Program-made: the position numbers and the translations under genes
Source of the DNA: Cohnella algarum
Lineage (GTDB): Bacteria; Bacillota; Bacilli; Paenibacillales; Paenibacillaceae
Assembly (NCBI RefSeq): GCF_016937515.1
Contig: NZ_JAFHKM010000002.1
Coordinates: 1,545,001-1,609,000 of the forward strand
Direction: 5' to 3'
Length of the DNA stretch: 64,000 nt
The notes under the pieces: generated by a model
Databases searched by the model: none
What the model saw: only the letters and a program-made list of their open reading frames with translations
Told to the model about the DNA's origin: nothing
In this document: positions 47,921-56,427 of the stretch, in pieces
Position numbering within the stretch: position 1 is the stretch's first letter
How the letters are laid out: the number at the start of each line of letters is the position of its first letter

Positions 47921-49507
47921 CCTGAATTACGAAAGTACCACCTCATAAAAACATGAAAAAGTGCCCAGATCTTTGGTAGAATGGTGTTTGCCTAGAACAT
48001 CACCAACCAAGAGAGGAGCACCCTTAAGGTGAAGTCTACCACAAAAATCGCGTCATTGAAAACGGCATTTTCTATGAGAAATGCAACAAATTTTGCAGGA
48101 AGCAAGGTGATCCTCGGATTTCTTGAAAACATCGGTTTGAATCAAGCCCTTCGGAGCCTTGGACTAGCCAAAGCGGCGAATGCCATCTTTCCGACGCATC
48201 GCATTCTGCAGATGCTCATCATCGGCTGGATTTTGGGCTGCGAACGTCTCTTTCATTTCAAATCCCTACAAGGTGATGCCTTGATCGCCCAGGCGCTGGG
48301 CGGCCGGGTGCCGCATCACACATTGTTAAACAAGGAATTGCTTCGTCTGGGCAAAGCCCACGACCATTTAGCGCCAGCCCTGCGAAACCTGAATGTCGAA
48401 ATCATTGCACCGCAGCTACCCGACTCCTTGATTCTCGATCTGGATTCGACTGTTGAGACGGTGTACGGCAACCAGCAGGGAGCGGAAGTCGGTTTTAACA
48501 GTCAGAAGCGCGGCCGAAAGAGCTATCATCCCCTTCTCGTGTACGAAGGGCAGTCGCGAATGCTAGTGAATGCCGCGCTGCGTCCCGGCAACACGAGCAG
48601 TTCGACCGACGTCCTTTCGTTTGCCCGGCAAACGCTGGCGTTGTTGGAATCCCACCACGTACGCTATGCCCGGTTTGACAAAGGCTTTGGCGGAGAAGAC
48701 TTCTACGCGTTCTGGGAGTCCCGTCAGATCGGCTACGTCGGCAAGCTGAAATGGACAAGTCGTCTCCAGGACCAAGTCAAAACCTGTGCGCATTGGACAC
48801 GCTTTGTGGACGAGGACTGGATCATTGAAGGCATCGTGCTGGCCTACCAAGCGATCGGTTGGAAGAAGATGCGTCGTGTTGCTGTCATCCGCAAAATGCC
48901 GCGTTGGGACGGGGATCAGTCTCAGTTGGAACTGGATTTGCTTTGGCAATACGAAGCCATGGTCACAACGGAGGAATGGGAAGCCATCGATGTGTGGCGG
49001 TTCTACAACCAGCGCTGCTGCATGGAGAACTACATCAAGGAAGGCAAGAATGGCTTTGCCATCCACCGCATTCCAACGCAGTCGTTTGCCGCCAATGAAA
49101 TCGACCTGCTCTTAAAGCTGCTCGCCTATAATCTCTTTGAGCGATTCAAGCATCATTGTTGTGAGCCGATTCACCGATCCTACACCATCCAGCGGTTCCG
49201 GCGAACGTTTTTTGTTTGTGCAGGTGTGTTTGTCCAGCATGCCCGCCAAATGACATTGAAACTGAGTACGTCTTTCCAAAACCAGTGGGCATGGCGACGA
49301 ATGGAGCGAAAAAGTATTTTATTGGAATAAACGATAATCCCAATTTGTGTCTTGGAAATCCCGTTGCCCCTTCATGTGGGGAGGGGGAAAGTAACGGCAT
49401 TTTTGCTCGCATTCCATTTTGACTGCATATTCTGCCTCCATAATTGGTTGTGAAATCCAAGTTCTGCGTCTTCAAAAGCCTGATTCTATAGGCTTTCGTA
49501 ATTTAGG
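47921..49507 (+). mobile_element. IS1380-family insertion sequence, copy 2 (1587 bp)
   Basis: Same ends and length as the copy at 29654. The target duplication ATTAA is at 47916-47920 and 49508-49512. It splits a small membrane peptide gene. Confidence 0.95.
48029..49330 (+). CDS. IS1380 family transposase (copy 2)
   Basis: A 433-aa DDE transposase (LDLDSTVETVYG; CCMENYIKEGKNGF) with GTG start, identical in sequence to copy 1. Both copies are complete and each has a perfect duplication, so either could be active. Confidence 0.95.
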   Translation: MKSTTKIASLKTAFSMRNATNFAGSKVILGFLENIGLNQALRSLGLAKAANAIFPTHRILQMLIIGWILGCERLFHFKSLQGDALIAQALGGRVPHHTLLNKELLRLGKAHDHLAPALRNLNVEIIAPQLPDSLILDLDSTVETVYGNQQGAEVGFNSQKRGRKSYHPLLVYEGQSRMLVNAALRPGNTSSSTDVLSFARQTLALLESHHVRYARFDKGFGGEDFYAFWESRQIGYVGKLKWTSRLQDQVKTCAHWTRFVDEDWIIEGIVLAYQAIGWKKMRRVAVIRKMPRWDGDQSQLELDLLWQYEAMVTTEEWEAIDVWRFYNQRCCMENYIKEGKNGFAIHRIPTQSFAANEIDLLLKLLAYNLFERFKHHCCEPIHRSYTIQRFRRTFFVCAGVFVQHARQMTLKLSTSFQNQWAWRRMERKSILLE

Positions 49508-49989
49508 ATTAATATTCCTTAAAGATATCTCTATTCCTAGAAGAATCAATATTAGGAAAATAAGCACAACATTTGACAACATACAATCCCCCCTTTCCCG
49601 AAAAACCAATTATACATAAATCTACAAAAAAATACAAAAATTATAAAAAAATAGTACCACCGGTCCTGTAATTAATTTGCAAAACATTTAAAATAAAGCA
49701 AGGTGGTGCAGATGAATGAAAATGGTTAAACTTATTCTTATAATGTCTATGTGCTTTGTGTTACTTTCATGTACATCGAATAGTGAAACTCAAAGTCATC
49801 AAGTTCCCAAATTAGTTAAAACAATAGATCTATACAACGCTTTTTATTATTCAAAGATATCCCAAATAATTGATAAGAGTTTTTGTTATATTGATTTAAG
49901 TTATTACTGTTACTGCCAACGCATAATGCCCGCCAGTTGACGGTGTAAGTTGTCCTGCTGGTGATGGTCAATCTGTCCCCTGATGTTTA

Positions 49990-50019
49990 AGGAAAAGGGA
50001 GAATCACGATAATTCTCCC
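49990..50019 (-). terminator. Terminator of transposon 1 operon
   Basis: On the minus strand GGGAGAAT-TATCGTG-ATTCTCCC is followed by TTTTCC. The ATPase stop codon lies inside the stem. Confidence 0.7.
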
Positions 50020-50804
50020 TGGATGACACGCTTGACCATATGATCGTCAATGATCCGATGTTTGTTCTGTGAGCCGTAGATGAGTGCATGTGTACATACT
50101 TTGTTGATCAGCCTTGCGGCGCCGCTCGAGAATCGGTAGATGTCGTCGATCGCGCTGTCGGTAAAGATGTCATGCTCCGCGCCAGCGAACGTCATGTGAC
50201 GCCTAATGTAATCGCCGGTCTGGGCACGATCATAGTGCGGCAGCTTGCACTGCAGGTCGATCCGCTGGCGGATCGCCGCATACGCTTGCATATTCAGGCG
50301 ATCCCACAGCTCGCTTTGACCGACCAGGATGAGCGCCATAGGGCTCTGTGCATCCATCTTGAAATTGAGCAGGAAACGCACTTCCTCCAGCATTTCGCGA
50401 TCCAGCAGATGGGCCTCGTCGACGACGACAACCGGCTGCAATCGATGAATACCGCGCATAAGCTCAATCTCGCGGTGCAGCTGGCGCTTGGCATCGCCGC
50501 GGTAGAACTTCGATTCGCAGCCGAGTTGTTCGAGCAACCCCTTGTAAAAATGCCGCGGCGTCAGCTTAGAGTCCGATAGGTAGAGCACCTTGTACTTTGC
50601 CGGATCCAGCACTTCGGTGAACCGCCGAATCGTCGTCGTCTTCCCCGTGCCGCAATCGCCGGTAACAACCGCAAACCACTGCCGCTGGGCAGCGTACTCC
50701 AGACGCCCGAGCGTTTCCTCGAGCGTGACCGATTCGTACAACTCGCTGGTCGAGATGTCCCGGGAGAATGGTGAGCGGGTAAGGCCGTAGAAGGACTCAA
50801 ACAT
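50004..50804 (-). CDS. AAA ATPase of transposon 1 (ExeA/TnsC/TniB-like)
   Basis: 266 aa. Walker A TGDCGTGKTTTIRR (about residue 50), Walker B PVVVVDEAHLL (about 125), sensor LILVGQSELWDRL and an arginine-rich RQRIDLQCKLPHY stretch. Proteins of this group form filaments on DNA and present the target site to the transposase. The start overlaps the transposase end by 8 bp. Confidence 0.9.
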   Translation of the reverse strand: MFESFYGLTRSPFSRDISTSELYESVTLEETLGRLEYAAQRQWFAVVTGDCGTGKTTTIRRFTEVLDPAKYKVLYLSDSKLTPRHFYKGLLEQLGCESKFYRGDAKRQLHREIELMRGIHRLQPVVVVDEAHLLDREMLEEVRFLLNFKMDAQSPMALILVGQSELWDRLNMQAYAAIRQRIDLQCKLPHYDRAQTGDYIRRHMTFAGAEHDIFTDSAIDDIYRFSSGAARLINKVCTHALIYGSQNKHRIIDDHMVKRVIQGELS

Positions 50805-52149
50805 GACCGTCCTCCTTGGTCATCCGGCGATAAGCCACGGCCGGCGCCTGCTCCGCTTTGCGACTCCTGCTGCGATCCTCCGCTGCCGCGAGCAGCCTTG
50901 ACGCATCTGCCGGCAGCGGACCGATATGCTCCGGAAGCTGCGGCCGCTTGCCTGCGCGTTCGCCGATGATGAGTTCCCGCACGCGCCAAGGTATATGGCC
51001 TTCGTACTCGATCGTAAGCTCGGTGATGTCCGCAGGGTCGAACACCACATCCACCGTGCAGCCGATGAACGGCAGGCCGACCTCGTACTTCCGGTCCATG
51101 AAGCTGATGCAGCCGGATTTGTCGACCTTGCGTGTCTCGCAGTGCAGGAATGCATTCGCGAGCTCGTCCGGATCCACGAACCGAAGCGCTTGCTTGTCGC
51201 TACGGTACGCCGTTTCCGGACTACGCTTGTTCTCCAGCGCCGAATGCGGCTTGTTCTGATAGCACTCCGACAGCCATACGGCAAACAGTTCGTTGAGCCG
51301 CTCGAGCGTTTTCGGTTTCTCAAGCGCGGACTCGCTCAGGAACGCATCCACCACGCGATTAAACCGTTCGACCTTGCCGGTCGCCTCCGGCGAGTAGGGC
51401 CTCGCGAATAGCAGCCGGATCCCGAGCTTGGAGCATGCCCTCGTCATCCATTTGGTCCGGTACTGCTTGCCGTTGTCGAAATAGACCGCCTCGGGAGCGC
51501 CGAACTTCTGAATGGCTTGGCGGAAGCAGTGCTCCACGATGGTCTTGTCCATGACCGGGTAGAATTCGCCATGAAGCACAAACCGCGTCGCGTCGTCGAT
51601 AAACGTCACCAGAAATACCTGCTTCATGGTACCTCCGGGGCCGATGGGCAAGTACGGGCCATACTTGATATCCGAGTGCCACAAGCGATTACGATGGCGC
51701 TTTTGGAACCGCCGTGCGGCGACGCCCGATTCGGCGTACATGCGCATATGGCGCGTGCTGTAACCGCGCTCTGCTAATCTTTCCTGCAGCGTGCTGCGCT
51801 TGATCTGCCCGGGTTTTATACGGCCTTCCCATTCCAGGATCTGAATGAGCTGGGCAACGCTTCGGCCGGGCACCTCCCGGCGCAGCAAAATGGCCTGCTC
51901 CACAATTTCTGGTGGAATGATCTCCTCTGACGGCTGGCGTCCCTTGCCTCGTGGCTTCAGGCCGCCGAAGCCGTCTTGGCGATACTTGGCCAGATACCGG
52001 CGCAGCGTCCGCTCGGAGAGTCCAGTTTGCTCACATATCTGTCGCTTGATCTGGCTGGCTTTGGCGGTGTCCAGCCCTTCCGCCAGCAGCGGCGACAGGA
52101 GCTGCATGCGTTCCGACGCGACGGCCTCTGCTTTCTTCTGATCTTTCAT
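50797..52149 (-). CDS. DDE transposase of transposon 1 (Mu/TnsB-like integrase core)
   Basis: 450 aa. N-terminal helix-turn-helix region (KRQICEQTGLSERTLRRYLA), then the rve core with Asp in LWHSDIKYGPYLP, Asp in AVYFDNGKQYRT and Glu in EATGKVERFNRVV. A C-terminal beta-barrel (about 340-420) follows as in Mu-type transposases. The ATG at 52149 sits behind GAGGTG; the longer frame to 52263 is not supported. Intact. Confidence 0.9.
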   Translation of the reverse strand: MKDQKKAEAVASERMQLLSPLLAEGLDTAKASQIKRQICEQTGLSERTLRRYLAKYRQDGFGGLKPRGKGRQPSEEIIPPEIVEQAILLRREVPGRSVAQLIQILEWEGRIKPGQIKRSTLQERLAERGYSTRHMRMYAESGVAARRFQKRHRNRLWHSDIKYGPYLPIGPGGTMKQVFLVTFIDDATRFVLHGEFYPVMDKTIVEHCFRQAIQKFGAPEAVYFDNGKQYRTKWMTRACSKLGIRLLFARPYSPEATGKVERFNRVVDAFLSESALEKPKTLERLNELFAVWLSECYQNKPHSALENKRSPETAYRSDKQALRFVDPDELANAFLHCETRKVDKSGCISFMDRKYEVGLPFIGCTVDVVFDPADITELTIEYEGHIPWRVRELIIGERAGKRPQLPEHIGPLPADASRLLAAAEDRSRSRKAEQAPAVAYRRMTKEDGHV

Positions 52150-52186
52150 CTGTTCTGCACCTCGCTTGGTAGACTTCCAGATGAGT

Positions 52187-52732
52187 CTACCGCAGCATCT
52201 TGCCGGACAAGAATGCAGAACGGGTATGTAACCACAAATTTGAATTTGCGACCGGGCGGACAATTCGCGCCAGCCAGCCGGGGGCGTCCCCGACGTAGTG
52301 TCCGAAAGGGTGATGTGCAGTCTGCGTAGAGACGGACGGCTTCTTCGCAGGGTCCTGATGAAAGCGAATGGCGATAGATCTTAGAGCTCCGAGCAGGTAT
52401 GTGGTCTGTTCGCGAAACCAGTTCTTCCAGCGAAGCAAAGTCGCGTCATCTGCCGCTACCGTAGATGGAGCCGCATGTTCCGATACGACTTGTTCCACGC
52501 ATGCCGATTCGTACCGTTTGTACGGCACCACACAATCCGGGAGCTCATGGTGGATCTTCCGGCATTGTGTACAACGCAGCCGGCGAATGACGAGCAAGCG
52601 GCGATCTCCGTCCTCGCTGGTGAGCTTCCGCTTCCGACTGCCAATGACACTAAGCGCTTCTCCACAGCAGGGAGAGGGAACCAATTCTGCACATCGAACA
52701 AAAAACGCCGGGTGACTTCTCATCCAGCTCAT
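52187..52732 (-). CDS. DUF6431-type zinc-ribbon protein of transposon 1
   Basis: About 181 aa. Cysteine pairs in CAELVPSPCCGEAL and RRLRCTQCRKIHHELPDC form a zinc ribbon; a helical region with WKNWFREQTTYLLGAL follows. It matches what I know as DUF6431, found at the head of this kind of transposon. The role is not described; a DNA-binding target selector or regulator is a reasonable guess. The start is uncertain among ATGs at 52798, 52732 and 52723, since none has a strong ribosome site. Confidence 0.7.
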   Translation of the reverse strand: MSWMRSHPAFFVRCAELVPSPCCGEALSVIGSRKRKLTSEDGDRRLLVIRRLRCTQCRKIHHELPDCVVPYKRYESACVEQVVSEHAAPSTVAADDATLLRWKNWFREQTTYLLGALRSIAIRFHQDPAKKPSVSTQTAHHPFGHYVGDAPGWLARIVRPVANSNLWLHTRSAFLSGKMLR

Positions 52733-53723
52733 ACTTTGATACAATGACCATGTTGTTTGGGGGATGCATCCCGTGAGCCTGTTCCCGCAGGCCCACATAC
52801 ATGGGAGGCATCCTTTTCCTTTTCTGTGATACGGTCATTATATTCAGCAACTCTCGGACAGGCAATCCCGCCAGCAATTGGACGTTATCTTTCGGCGGCA
52901 ACATTATTACACAAACACTCCTTCATTCTTTATTAATAGTAGCAATTTTGACAATTTGTCCAATATTTATTATACACTGAGTATTTTGAATTATCAAAAG
53001 GATGAATTGGAAGATGATTTTAAAAAGGCCATATTCAATTACTTGGAGAGTTTACAGTCGAATATAGGGAACTTTGGGTTCTCTATAATTGATAGGGAAA
53101 ATATCGATAGAGAAAAAAACGGTGGGAAGGAAACGTATTTATCAACCTACTATGCAATAGAGTCGTATCATCTCTTAGGAATGGAGATGAAAGATAGTAC
53201 AAAATATAAATTAATGAATTGGTTTAAAAGTAAACTTGAGGATGATGCCTTCTGGAGAGAAATAAACTTTTCTGGGATTGGACATTTTTATATTTTTTTA
53301 AAAAGCGCAAAAGCTGTAAATTTTGACTTAACGAATTATAATCAAAAAATTAAACAAAAGATTAGTGGATCTATCGCTGAAATGAAACAATCTTATGATA
53401 CTGAAGAAATTACAATGCTAGATATAAATAGCTTATCTCATTTAGGGGCAGATTATAAGTTGAATTTAACCGATATATTTAATCCTGCTTTTTTTAAGGA
53501 TTATGTTTTGGAAGACGGCGGTTATTCACTTTTTAAGGACGAAGAAAACAGCCATATTCTTGCAACTAATTTAGCGTTGGAAGCTCAAGTAATTAATGGG
53601 ATTCGAATCCAAGAATTGAGCAATTATGATGATCTTGTGAATACTTTGGACAATTTTGGTAGTGCGTCCTTTTGTAATCTTTAGCCCCCACTTATTTCAA
53701 ATAAAAAAAATGGAGGAAGATTA

Positions 53724-53906
53724 ATGAAATTAAACAAGGTTGTCTTGTCATTATTTTGTATGATTTTATTTGCTGGAACTACAAGTGCATATGCAAAATC
53801 TAATTCACAAGATCCTGTGTTTCACAAGATAATTGTGAATGGACAACAAGTTACAATTAAAGAGTATGAAGACAAGGGTATAAAAATTTGTCATCAGCCA
53901 CTTTAA
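53724..53906 (+). CDS. 60-aa secreted peptide, unknown
   Basis: GGAGGAAG lies before the ATG at 53724. A clear signal peptide (VVLSLFCMILFAGTTSAYA) leaves a mature peptide of about 36 residues with one Cys. It is AT-rich and directly follows the lipoprotein gene (39 bp), so the two were probably one operon. The end abuts the terminal repeat of transposon 2 at 53908, so the C-terminus may have been changed by that insertion. No family recognised. Confidence 0.55.
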   Translation: MKLNKVVLSLFCMILFAGTTSAYAKSNSQDPVFHKIIVNGQQVTIKEYEDKGIKICHQPL

Positions 53907-54001
53907 TTGACGGTAGATTCGGAACCGCCAATGACGGTGGCTTTTTGCTTTCCTCACCGCCGTTTCGGAGACAATTATATTTCGCCTTTGTTTGTCGGCG
54001 T

Positions 54002-54026
54002 AAAAAAACTGCTCCGAAGAGCAGTT
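54002..54026 (-). terminator. Terminator of transposon 2 operon
   Basis: On the minus strand AACTGCTC-TTCG-GAGCAGTT is followed by seven T residues, directly at the DUF5348 stop codon. Confidence 0.85.
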
Positions 54027-54087
54027 AGAACAGCGGTCGGACGCGGTACTTGGCATGTCGGTGGAGCCAGAACTTCGAATTTCCAAA

Positions 54088-55445
54088 GAGTCTGTAAAAT
54101 ACTTTGTGTAAACTCTCAAACCTACTAAAATGAAATCATGGAGAGGTTGGGGAGCACACATGGGATTATGGACGAAAGAGCAGCTGCGGAGTTTCATCAA
54201 GGAGAATAATCTGGTCACCGCACAGGATGCGCAGAATGCGCTAAAGGACCTGTTTGCCGAAACGCTGCAAGAAATGCTAGAGGCCGAAATGGATACGCAC
54301 CTGGGCTATAGCAAGCATGACGTGCAGAACAAGCAGACGAAGAACAGTCGCAACGGTAAGAGCAAGAAAATCGTCACTAGCGAGTACGGCGACCAGGAGA
54401 TTGCCGTGCCACGGGATCGCCTGGGCGAGTTCGAGCCGCTCGTGGTGAAGAAGCATCAGTCCAACGTGACGGGGATCGAGGATCAGATCGTCGCCCTGTA
54501 CGCCAAAGGCGTCAGCACGCGGGAGATCCAGGACCATCTGCAGAATCTCTATGGTTTGGAGGTCTCGCCAACCTTTATTTCCAATGTCACGAATAAGATC
54601 ATTCCGCTCATCAAAGAGTGGCAGAATCGGCCGTTGCAGGGCGTATACGCGGTCGTCTTCCTGGACGCCATCCACTTCAAGGTGAAGCAAGACGGGGCGA
54701 TCGTGAACAAAGCTGCCTACATGGTCATTGGGATCGACATGGACGGCAACAAGGACGTGCTGGGCATGTGGATCGGCGAGAACGAGTCCGCGAAGTTCTG
54801 GCTGAGCGTCTTGAACGATCTTAAGAATCGCGGCGTTCAGGACATCCTTATCACCTGTGTCGACAACCTCACGGGCTTCTCCCAGGCGATCTCTGCCTGT
54901 TATCCGAAGACGGAGATTCAGAAGTGCATCATCCACCAGATCCGCAACTCCACGCGCTACGTCTCCTACAAGGATCTGAAGAAGGTGACGGCCGATCTGA
55001 AGCCCATCTACAAGGCTGCTACGGAGGAAATGGCTCTGCTGGAACTCGACCGCTTTGAGGAGACGTGGGGCGCCAAGTATCCCCTTATTGTCCGCTCATG
55101 GCGCAGCAATTGGGACGAACTCGCCACCTTCTTCAAGTATCCGCCTGAGCTTCGTAAGCTCATCTACACGACGAACATGATTGAGAGCTATCATCGCCAA
55201 TTGCGAAAAGTCACCAAAGGGAAAAGCATCTTCCCAAGCGACGAGGCGCTACTGAAAATGCTGTACTTAGTCACGATGGACGTCACCCGCAAATGGACCG
55301 GTCGTGTTCAAAACTGGGGACAGATGCTCCTGCAGCTCTCCGTCTTCTTTCCGGACCGGATCGGCCAGCACTTACCTTGAGGAGGCTAATCTCCCCTTCG
55401 GAGAGATGCCTATAAAAGAGTTTACACAAAATTATTGACAGACCC
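54088..55445 (+). mobile_element. IS256-family insertion sequence, copy 1 (1358 bp)
   Basis: Ends GAGTCTGTAAAATACTTTG and, inverted, GGGTCTGTCAATAATTTTG share the inner TTTGTGTAAACTC. A perfect 8-bp duplication TTTCCAAA flanks it (54080-54087, 55446-55453). An identical copy in the opposite direction is at 59917. Confidence 0.95.
54160..55380 (+). CDS. IS256 family transposase (copy 1)
   Basis: 406 aa from the ATG behind GGGGAG. Family blocks: VVFLDAIHFKVKQDG (first Asp), ITCVDNLTGFSQAI (second Asp), KCIIHQIRNSTRYV and TNMIESYHRQLRKVTK with the catalytic Glu. Complete and identical to copy 2. Confidence 0.95.
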   Translation: MGLWTKEQLRSFIKENNLVTAQDAQNALKDLFAETLQEMLEAEMDTHLGYSKHDVQNKQTKNSRNGKSKKIVTSEYGDQEIAVPRDRLGEFEPLVVKKHQSNVTGIEDQIVALYAKGVSTREIQDHLQNLYGLEVSPTFISNVTNKIIPLIKEWQNRPLQGVYAVVFLDAIHFKVKQDGAIVNKAAYMVIGIDMDGNKDVLGMWIGENESAKFWLSVLNDLKNRGVQDILITCVDNLTGFSQAISACYPKTEIQKCIIHQIRNSTRYVSYKDLKKVTADLKPIYKAATEEMALLELDRFEETWGAKYPLIVRSWRSNWDELATFFKYPPELRKLIYTTNMIESYHRQLRKVTKGKSIFPSDEALLKMLYLVTMDVTRKWTGRVQNWGQMLLQLSVFFPDRIGQHLP

Positions 55446-55624
55446 TTTCCAAACTTCACGTACCAGTCCGTATCGAGCTCAAGGTTGGATGGCAAGAAGT
55501 GCTTTCCTACTTGAATCATCACGGCATCACCACAACGTAGCGAGCAAAGCAACTCTTCTCCATCGTACACGTTCCAACGCTCGGTATCTCCATGAAATCG
55601 TATCTCATTCATATTTGTCATCCC

Positions 55625-56427
55625 TCACTGTTCCTTAAATTCAGCTAGGATCCTCGTCACATGGACGGTATCAATCATTTTGTCTTTTCGCAGCACTGCA
55701 TCCAGAAGCGCAGCGGTGCAGACGTTATTTATCTCTCGGCATATCCCCGAGCATGCGCGTATATGGCGTCCATCGCTTCTGTCGTAAACACCGGCCCTGT
55801 ACTTCCGGCAACCTCCAATTGGTGGGAGATGTAATCGCGGCACTCCTCGAGCGACAAGCCTTCCAAATGAAAACGCACGTTCATCCGCTGTGTAATCGGC
55901 TTGAAGATTCTCAGTTGCAACGTGGCCTGTAGTTCCGGCTGTCCAATGAGCAGCAGGGCAAGCGGCGAAATCGAGTCCATACGAAAATTCGTCAAAAAGC
56001 GTATTTCTTGCAGCATGTCTCCTGAAAGCAGGTGCGCTTCATCCACGACAATAATGGCGACCTTCTGCTGGTTCTCGTACAAATCCCATACGAGGTGCTG
56101 GAATTGCCGTTTGGCTTCGCTGCGCAGAAACTTGGGCGGCAAGCCGAAGTGGTGGAGGAGTTCACGGTAAAAGTCCCTTGGTTTCAGATTCGCATCCGAC
56201 AGATAGATAAACCGGTACTTGTTCGGATCCAGTTGGTCTTTCAAGTAGCGAACGGCTGTCGACTTGCCGCAGCCAATTTCACCGGTGACGCAGCCAATCG
56301 AGCGAGTCATCACCATATACTGCATCCGTGCTACACATTCTTCGAATCGCTTGGAGCGGTGCAGATGCCGTGTTTCAATCTCCCGGGTGAACGGAACGCG
56401 CTCCCACCCGAAGAAACCACGAATCAT
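55625..56427 (-). pseudogene. AAA ATPase of transposon 2, frameshifted
   Basis: Same family as the ATPase at 50004: Walker A TGEIGCGKSTAVRY, Walker B VAIIVVDEAHLLSG, LLIGQPELQATL. The frame breaks at about 55745, where AYAHARGYAER meets a stop. The neighbouring frame supplies the missing end (REINNVCTAALLDAVLRKDK to FKEQ), matching the NKVCTHALIYG region of transposon 1. One base is missing, so transposon 2 probably cannot move by itself. Confidence 0.85.

Larger units (their letters stand above)
47844..49582 (-). pseudogene. 48-aa single-helix membrane peptide gene, split by IS1380
   Basis: With the IS (47921-49507) and one ATTAA copy removed, the minus strand has an ORF of exactly 49 codons starting at the ATG at 49582 behind AAAGGGGGG. 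The product has a hydrophobic helix (MLSNVVLIFLILILLGIEI) and then a charged amphipathic tail ending KKKKED. I recognise no family; it resembles small holin-, toxin- or immunity-like membrane peptides in build only. The gene is AT-rich and divergent from the lipoprotein gene at 49716. Confidence 0.6.
49908..52903 (-). mobile_element. Three-gene transposon 1 (DUF6431 - DDE transposase - AAA ATPase), 2996 bp
   Basis: Ends are related inverted repeats: TGTTACTGCCAACGCATAAT (49908) and, inverted from 52903, TGTTGCCGCCGAAAGATAAC. The 7-bp duplication TTATTAC lies at 49901-49907 and 52904-52910. It carries three same-strand genes and a terminator and interrupts the lipoprotein gene. It is IS21-like in logic (transposase plus ATPase), but the ATPase is of the ExeA/TnsC type and there is an extra zinc-ribbon gene. 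Confidence 0.9.
49716..53684 (+). pseudogene. AT-rich lipoprotein gene with toroid-like repeats, split by a transposon
   Basis: The 5' part (49716-49907) encodes a lipoprotein signal (LIMSMCFVLLSC) and 64 codons. The 3' part (52911-53684) continues in frame once the element at 49908-52903 and one TTATTAC copy are removed (DLSYY joins TNTPSFF), giving 321 aa. The body has recurring aromatic-rich helices (NLSNIYYTLSILNYQK, YLSTYYAIESYHLLGMEM) like the alpha/alpha toroid of prenyltransferase or terpene-cyclase folds. Function unknown. Base composition is far more AT-rich than the chromosome. Confidence 0.75.
54025..55612 (-). pseudogene. DUF5348 gene split by IS256
   Basis: Removing the IS256 (54088-55445) and one TTTCCAAA copy joins LDTDWYVKFG to NSKFWLHRHAKYRVRPLF and gives a 73-aa protein. 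It starts at the ATG at 55612 behind GAGGG. WNVYDGEELLCSLRCGDAV and the DWYV motif fit DUF5348. The role is unknown; it is the last gene of the transposon 2 operon, 12 bp after the ATPase stop. Confidence 0.75.

Noticed and set aside
52820..52840. TGATACGGT in transposon 1 as a second rlmH-type attachment site
   Set aside because: Only 9 bp match the end of rlmH, and it lies inside an element whose own ends and duplication are clear.
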